Source: an uncultured Chlorobiota bacterium (GTDB lineage: Bacteria; Bacteroidota; Ignavibacteria; UBA10030; UBA6906). From it: a stretch of DNA of 64,000 nt. The stretch is taken from contig CAADGV010000026.1 of the NCBI GenBank assembly GCA_900696645.1, forward strand, positions 69,671-133,670. Direction: 5' to 3'. Below the pieces are notes generated by a model. The model did not search any database. It saw nothing but the letters and a program-made list of their open reading frames with translations, and was not told the origin of the DNA. Position 1 is the first letter of the stretch; each line of letters opens with the position of its first letter. Both the position numbers and the translations under genes were made by a program. This document shows positions 63,948 to 64,000 of the stretch, piece after piece.

Positions 63948-64000
63948 ATGGAACGCAACGTCATCACCGTTCAGACCAAAGCCGAGATTCTCCGGGAGTT
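63948..64000 (+). CDS. Start of an unidentified gene, cut by the window end
   Basis: AAGGAG lies at good spacing before the ATG, and the visible N-terminus reads MERNVITVQTKAEILRE. Eighteen codons cannot identify a family. It is preceded by a promoter and a long structured leader. Confidence 0.6.
   Translation, partial: MERNVITVQTKAEILRE

Noticed and set aside
63773-63967. 64-codon frame on the minus strand at the window end
   Set aside because: It runs across the leader and the start of the plus-strand gene, with no ribosome site.
1-64000. CRISPR array, tRNA or rRNA genes, insertion sequences, or prophage
   Set aside because: I saw no regularly spaced direct repeats, no transposase or integrase motif, and no RNA gene signature. 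The heptanucleotide tracts are too short and lack spacers.

Overview
The window reads as chromosomal DNA of a member of the Ignavibacteria/Chlorobi-Bacteroidetes lineage. Eight predicted exported proteins end in the Type IX secretion (T9SS) type-A sorting domain with the NYPNPFNP signature. There is a PorV-like outer-membrane barrel, and many signal-peptide proteins are beta-propellers. Many genes use clear Shine-Dalgarno sequences (AAGGAG, AGGAGG) and four promoters fit a -35/-10 pattern with 17-bp spacing, which points away from classical Bacteroidia and toward Ignavibacteria or relatives. I see no rRNA, tRNA, CRISPR array, transposase or phage gene. Layout: 1-2.2 kb holds a cut gene end, a radical SAM protein and prephenate dehydratase. 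2.3-8.6 kb is a minus-strand run of four T9SS cargo genes (Ycf48-like, Asp-box, seven-repeat propeller, esterase). 8.8-13.4 kb has a DUF2318 membrane protein and two more propeller cargo genes. 13.6-17.2 kb is a coupled operon of a sensor histidine kinase with haem-c-like motifs, an NtrC-type regulator and an archaemetzincin. 17.2-25.6 kb is a signalling and envelope region: ECF sigma factor with anti-sigma factor, a DUF4139 protein, a VWA protein, two TPR-like proteins, and two paralogous two-helix membrane proteins that look like histidine-kinase dimerisation domains with an acidic residue in place of histidine. 25.8-28 kb has an alpha/beta hydrolase and a MalK/UgpC-type ATPase. The second half is largely an alpha-glucan (starch/maltodextrin) programme. 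A LacI regulator sits at 28.4 kb with a perfect 16-bp palindrome beside its own promoter. The same palindrome sits at the promoter of the exported GH13 amylase at 45.4 kb. Between them lie a TonB-dependent receptor, a 1296-residue exported protein, a PorV-like barrel, a T9SS protein with starch-binding-like domains, a parvulin isomerase, and two convergent SGNH-TPR paralogues. Downstream of the amylase come a CBM48-GH13 T9SS enzyme, a GH57 enzyme with N- and C-terminal carbohydrate-binding modules, a cytoplasmic GlgE-like GH13, and MalE, MalF and MalG. A minus-strand operon of two esterases and a debranching-type glucosidase faces them. The likely scheme is that exported GH13, GH57 and debranching enzymes cut glucan, oligosaccharides cross the outer membrane through the TonB receptor without a SusD partner, the MalEFG permease with the distant ATPase imports them, and the cytoplasmic GH13 remodels them, with LacI sensing the sugar. 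The window closes with uridine kinase and the start of an unidentified gene behind a long leader. The most unusual features are heptanucleotide repeat tracts inserted at one and the same point of four sorting domains (and in the ATPase gene), the acidic pseudo-phosphoacceptor membrane proteins, and the SusD-less glucan locus.
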